The translations under genes were made by a program, and so were the position numbers. The notes beneath the pieces are model-generated. The model saw only the letters and a program-made list of their open reading frames with translations. It was not told the origin of the DNA and did no database searches. From positions 4,650,001 through 4,714,000 of the forward strand of contig NZ_CP026652.1 of the NCBI RefSeq assembly GCF_002946835.1: 64,000 nucleotides of DNA, in the 5' to 3' direction. This document shows positions 60,868-64,000 of this stretch, piece after piece (the stretch's first letter is position 1; each line of letters begins with the position of its first letter). The stretch is from Streptomyces dengpaensis. GTDB lineage: Bacteria; Actinomycetota; Actinomycetes; Streptomycetales; Streptomycetaceae.

Positions 60868-61770
60868 GTGAGCGAAGAACGCGGCGACGGAGGCGGAACC
60901 GAGTTCGAGCGTGTCCTGACGGCCCTGCGCACCCGCATAGCCGACGGCACGTACGCGCTGAACTCCCAGCTGCCGCCGCAGCGTGAACTCGCCGAGGAGT
61001 TCCAGGTGTCGCGCGACACCGTGCAGCGCGTCATGCGTGAGCTGAACAGCGAGGGCTGGATCAAGTCCCGTCAGGGCAGCGGTTCCAGGGTCGTGAAGCG
61101 GCCCACCCACCTGGAGAAGCCGAAGCAGGAAGTACCCAGGCGCGCCGCCCTGGGCACGTTCATCGCACGGGCTTTCGCTCAGCCGGTCGTGCAATTGGAC
61201 GTGTTCACCCTCACGTCCGAGTCCCTGGACGCCCACATCCGGTTGCAGGCCGAGCGCATCCGGCTCGGAGAGATCCAGCCCGAGCGCATCGAGCTGCGCA
61301 TGCTGCTGCCCTCGGAGTCGCTGGAGCTCCCGTATCCCCGCGCGAAGAGGCCGGCCGGGGAAGAAGGGCCGCCGCGGGAACCAGGCCAACCGGACCGGTT
61401 GCAGGAACGGCTTCGTGCCATCACGCGCCGGCACACGACCTCGTTGCGCGTCGCGCTGTACGATCTGCGCGCCGAGGGCCTGGTCCCGGAGGTCGAGGTG
61501 GAGATCAGGTACGTACCGCTGGCCGCGGCGTTCAAGCTGTACCTGCGCCCTGGCGTGGAGGCCCTGTTCGGGCCGTACGAAGTGGTGGAGCGGACCATCC
61601 TGCTGGACGATGGCACGGAGGTCGAGGCCAGGGACGTACTCGGGCTGGGTTCGACGTTGACCCGCCACGTCAACGACGAGGGTGATCCGGACTCCCCAGG
61701 GTCTGTGTTCATGGAGAGCATGCAGGCCTGGTTCAACTCCTGCTGGGATCTCCTCGCCGAGACCCCCTGA
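60868..61770 (+). CDS. GntR-type regulator 3, more distant paralogue
   Basis: A 300-residue protein with the GntR winged helix (FERVLTALRTRIADGTYALN, PPQRELAEEFQVSRDTVQRV, EGWIKSRQGSGSRV) and a C-terminal domain with the same layout as regulators 1 and 2 but diverged (RIELRMLLPSESLELPYPRA, AAAFKLYLRPGVEALFGPYE). TACGGT lies 6 nt before the GTG, so it is probably leaderless; the frame extends to 60820. Confidence 0.85.
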   Translation: MSEERGDGGGTEFERVLTALRTRIADGTYALNSQLPPQRELAEEFQVSRDTVQRVMRELNSEGWIKSRQGSGSRVVKRPTHLEKPKQEVPRRAALGTFIARAFAQPVVQLDVFTLTSESLDAHIRLQAERIRLGEIQPERIELRMLLPSESLELPYPRAKRPAGEEGPPREPGQPDRLQERLRAITRRHTTSLRVALYDLRAEGLVPEVEVEIRYVPLAAAFKLYLRPGVEALFGPYEVVERTILLDDGTEVEARDVLGLGSTLTRHVNDEGDPDSPGSVFMESMQAWFNSCWDLLAETP

Positions 61771-61949
61771 AATCCCGTCGGGAACCAGGGGACTTCGACC
61801 CGCGCACGCTCACGGGTGGTTTCCCTTGCCGGTCGGTATCGAAAGCTGGAGTCCGTCGGTCCGTCCTCGAGGAGGGGCACTAGGGTGTGCTCACCTTTCT
61901 CGCGGCGCATGAAGATCAGCGGCGATGCACAACTATTCAGGGGTGACTC

Positions 61950-64000
61950 GTGGGCGTTCCACCCATGCCCGGTACGCCCGCTCCGGCAAGGGCGGCGGAC
62001 ACCGAGTACGGCAGCTTCGTCCGCTATGCCCGTGCCTTGGGGTCATTCGGCCGAGGACACCACAACCTGAACTACATGGTGCGGCCGCTGACCGAAGGGC
62101 ATTCCAGTCTGCTGGAGAGCGAGAACGGGCAGCCGGTCACGGTGCGGGAGCCGATCCCCTCGGCGCTGCCGGTGGTCATCAGGACCTGGCAGGACGAGGC
62201 GGAGCTCCTCAACAGGATCCGTCGCTTTCTCCCTCACGTGCCCCAATGCCTGGTCAAGCGCGGGGACATGACCATCCTCAGCTATGTGGAGGGGGTACCG
62301 CTCTCCAGCATCCGCCCGAACGGCAAGCCGGTCGACTCCGACCTGATCGCCGCTCTCGCGGGTCTCTTCGCGGACATGACGCAGGTGCGCAGACAGCATC
62401 TGCCGCCCCTGCCGCCGTCCTGGCCGCGCTCCAGCAGGAACAGCAGAGCCTTCCTGATGGCGCTGGCGTACGCGGCGGACGAGCAGATCCGGCAGCGCAA
62501 CTGGGGGGAGTTCGGCGGCCTGTTCGCGATGCTGGGCATCCCGGAAGACGCGCTGGTGCGGTTCGCCGAACGGGTCCCGGCGCTCATCAGACGCCCCTTC
62601 AGCCTCCTCCACACCGACCTCCACCGGGACAACGTGATCGTCTCCTATCACGGTGACCCACCCCTGATCTGCGTCGACTGGGAGCTGGCGTCCTTCGGCG
62701 ATCCGCTGCACGACCTCGCCACGCACCTGGTGCGGATGCAGTATCCCGTCGACCAGTGGCCCGAGGTGATCGAGGCATGGCGTGCGGCCATGGGCAGCCG
62801 GCGCAGCAATGCCGTCGACGGCCTCGACCGGGACCTGAAGCACTACCTCGCCTTCGAGCGCGCCCAGTCCGTCTACCCGGATGTGATGCGTGCCGCCACC
62901 TCGCTCGGCGACTCCTTCGACCAGCGCGATCTGGATGCCGCGACGCAAGAGGTGCACCGGGCGCTGGCGGCGGCGGAGCAGCCGTTGCGGCTCAAGAAGG
63001 TGCCGGACGAGCGCGAGATCGAGCGCACGCTGTACCGGTGGAACGAGTCCCACGGGGTGAAGGCGAGCAGTGAGAGGTCCGTCTTCCAGATCGTCTGGCA
63101 CCACGATCCGCGGGTCCCGGAACATCCGGAGTTTCCCGGGACGGCCGTGAGCAATGCGCTGTTCGAGGAGGGTGCCGCCTCCGCGGACCATGTGTTCAAG
63201 GGGACGGCGCATCTCAATACGGCGGTCCGCGTGCCCGGCGTCGAGTTCACGGTCATGGTCCGCCGGAAGGTGGGCTCGGTGAATCCCCGGGAACGCCGTT
63301 TCCTCAACGAGCACGCCGTCCTCAGGGCGATCGAGGGCGCAAACGTTCCTGTGCGGGCCCCGCGCGTGCTGGCCCTGGGCATCAGCGGCCTGCGGGAACC
63401 CTTCACCATCCACTCCTACGAGGGGCCGGCGGACGGCATCAGGCCCCCCGAGCACCCCGAGAACGGGCTCCGGCCGCACGAGGCGGACGATCTCGTGGAC
63501 CAGCTCGCCGCCCTGACCCGTGTCGGCTGCGAAAACCTGGGTCCCGACGAAAACCTGGGTCCGGACACGGGCCTGGATTTCTACTGGGAGCTGCAGTACG
63601 AGCTGGTCCGCATGGTCAATGAACTTCCCAAGGCAACGACGGAAGTGGCCCGCGAACTCGGCCTGCCCAGCAGCCACCGGCTGCTCGAGATCCTCGAACG
63701 GCACACCGTGGTTCCGCGCCAGCCGGTGCTCCTGCACGGCGACCTCAATCCGTGGAACCTGGTACGCCGGGAGGGCGGTGGCCTGACCCTCATCGACTGG
63801 GAGATGGCGATGGTCGGGGATCCGTTGTACGACCTGGTCCGTCATATGCATCTCACCCCGACCCGTGCCGAGATCCGCGAGCGCATGTTCGCCCGCTGGT
63901 ACCGCCTGCTGCCGGAGGAGTACACGAAGGGCTGGAACCAGGACTGGCGCGTCTACCGCTGGATGGAGGTCGTCCGCTCGGCCTATGTGGACCTGGACCG
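61950..64000 (+). CDS. Tandem two-domain phosphotransferase (APH-like), incomplete
   Basis: A protein of at least 683 residues that runs off the window. It has two aminoglycoside/choline-kinase-like (APH) domains in a row: the first with LHTDLHRDNVIV (about residue 220) and CVDWELASFGDP, the second with LHGDLNPWNLV (about 595) and LIDWEMAMVGDPLYD. Both catalytic loops and metal-binding Asp residues are intact. The start is a GTG with AGGGGTG upstream. The open frames reported on the other strand here are shadows. It lies 180 bp downstream of GntR 3. Confidence 0.88.
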   Translation, partial: MGVPPMPGTPAPARAADTEYGSFVRYARALGSFGRGHHNLNYMVRPLTEGHSSLLESENGQPVTVREPIPSALPVVIRTWQDEAELLNRIRRFLPHVPQCLVKRGDMTILSYVEGVPLSSIRPNGKPVDSDLIAALAGLFADMTQVRRQHLPPLPPSWPRSSRNSRAFLMALAYAADEQIRQRNWGEFGGLFAMLGIPEDALVRFAERVPALIRRPFSLLHTDLHRDNVIVSYHGDPPLICVDWELASFGDPLHDLATHLVRMQYPVDQWPEVIEAWRAAMGSRRSNAVDGLDRDLKHYLAFERAQSVYPDVMRAATSLGDSFDQRDLDAATQEVHRALAAAEQPLRLKKVPDEREIERTLYRWNESHGVKASSERSVFQIVWHHDPRVPEHPEFPGTAVSNALFEEGAASADHVFKGTAHLNTAVRVPGVEFTVMVRRKVGSVNPRERRFLNEHAVLRAIEGANVPVRAPRVLALGISGLREPFTIHSYEGPADGIRPPEHPENGLRPHEADDLVDQLAALTRVGCENLGPDENLGPDTGLDFYWELQYELVRMVNELPKATTEVARELGLPSSHRLLEILERHTVVPRQPVLLHGDLNPWNLVRREGGGLTLIDWEMAMVGDPLYDLVRHMHLTPTRAEIRERMFARWYRLLPEEYTKGWNQDWRVYRWMEVVRSAYVDLD

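Noticed and set aside
62043..63851. A 602-codon open frame on the minus strand over the phosphotransferase
   Set aside because: It is a shadow of the real plus-strand gene. High GC makes long antisense frames common; its product is Val/His/Gln/Arg-rich with no domain.

Overview
The window reads as a stretch of core chromosome from a Streptomyces or a close relative. It is very GC-rich, real genes have strongly G/C-biased third codon positions, GTG starts are common, and many genes seem to start without a leader. The gene content and order from about 20.7 to 60 kb (csoR, DUF47-pit, pstBACS, nudix-CHAD-ppk, mshD, 5'-nucleotidase, a two-component pair, two serine proteases, glnR, sulfurtransferase, nur, ygfZ, dtd, rsiG, GntR genes) follow the order I recall for S. 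coelicolor SCO4136 to about SCO4190. That comparison is from memory, not from a search.

Layout. 1-1.2 kb: the 3' end of 23S rRNA, 5S rRNA and the rRNA operon terminator. 1.3-2.8 kb: a CDP-alcohol phosphatidyltransferase and an acetyltransferase. 2.9-10.1 kb: a six-gene leftward operon that resembles the membrane and motor part of a Gram-positive type IV secretion system, with no relaxase in view. A transglycosylase/NlpC-P60 hydrolase at 15.2 kb could be its wall-opening enzyme. Between them lie a divergent TetR/SDR pair with an unusual 18-bp-periodic operator array, a WhiJ-type regulatory cluster (XRE, two DUF397, one ATPase) and a Uma2 protein. 16.5-20.6 kb: PAP2 phosphatase, secreted FAD oxidoreductase, lipoprotein and a small conserved protein.

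20.7-31.5 kb: CsoR with its operator, then a phosphate and polyphosphate block: DUF47-Pit low-affinity uptake, the pstSCAB operon with a PHO box and strong hairpins between pstS and pstC, and a ppk-CHAD-nudix operon. 31.7-42.6 kb: mycothiol synthase, secreted 5'-nucleotidase, a sensor kinase/response regulator pair next to an HtrA-like protease and a secreted trypsin, a LacI regulator and GlnR. 42.9-49.3 kb: hydrolase, ThiS/MoaD-like protein, LmeA-like protein, then a sulfurtransferase/DUF1416 pair preceded by a 26-residue leaderless cysteine-containing leader ORF, then small conserved genes. 49.4-57.2 kb: three overlapping single-pass membrane protein genes (the last carrying a 7-bp duplication frameshift), a 32-residue membrane protein, a nitrobindin-like protein, the nickel regulator Nur, YgfZ, Dtd, the c-di-GMP-binding anti-sigma RsiG and an Eis-like acetyltransferase.

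57.4-64 kb: the least explained part. It has three related GntR-type regulators with an unfamiliar C-terminal domain, two small membrane proteins encoded divergently from two of them, a HAD phosphatase coupled to one regulator, and a very long protein with two aminoglycoside-phosphotransferase-like domains that runs off the window. Regulators, phosphatase and kinase together suggest an uncharacterised small-molecule phosphorylation switch.

Two further themes run through the window: an unusual number of different short tandem repeats (17-26 bp units) in intergenic gaps, and dispersed intergenic elements ending in CGCCGGACGGGCT.
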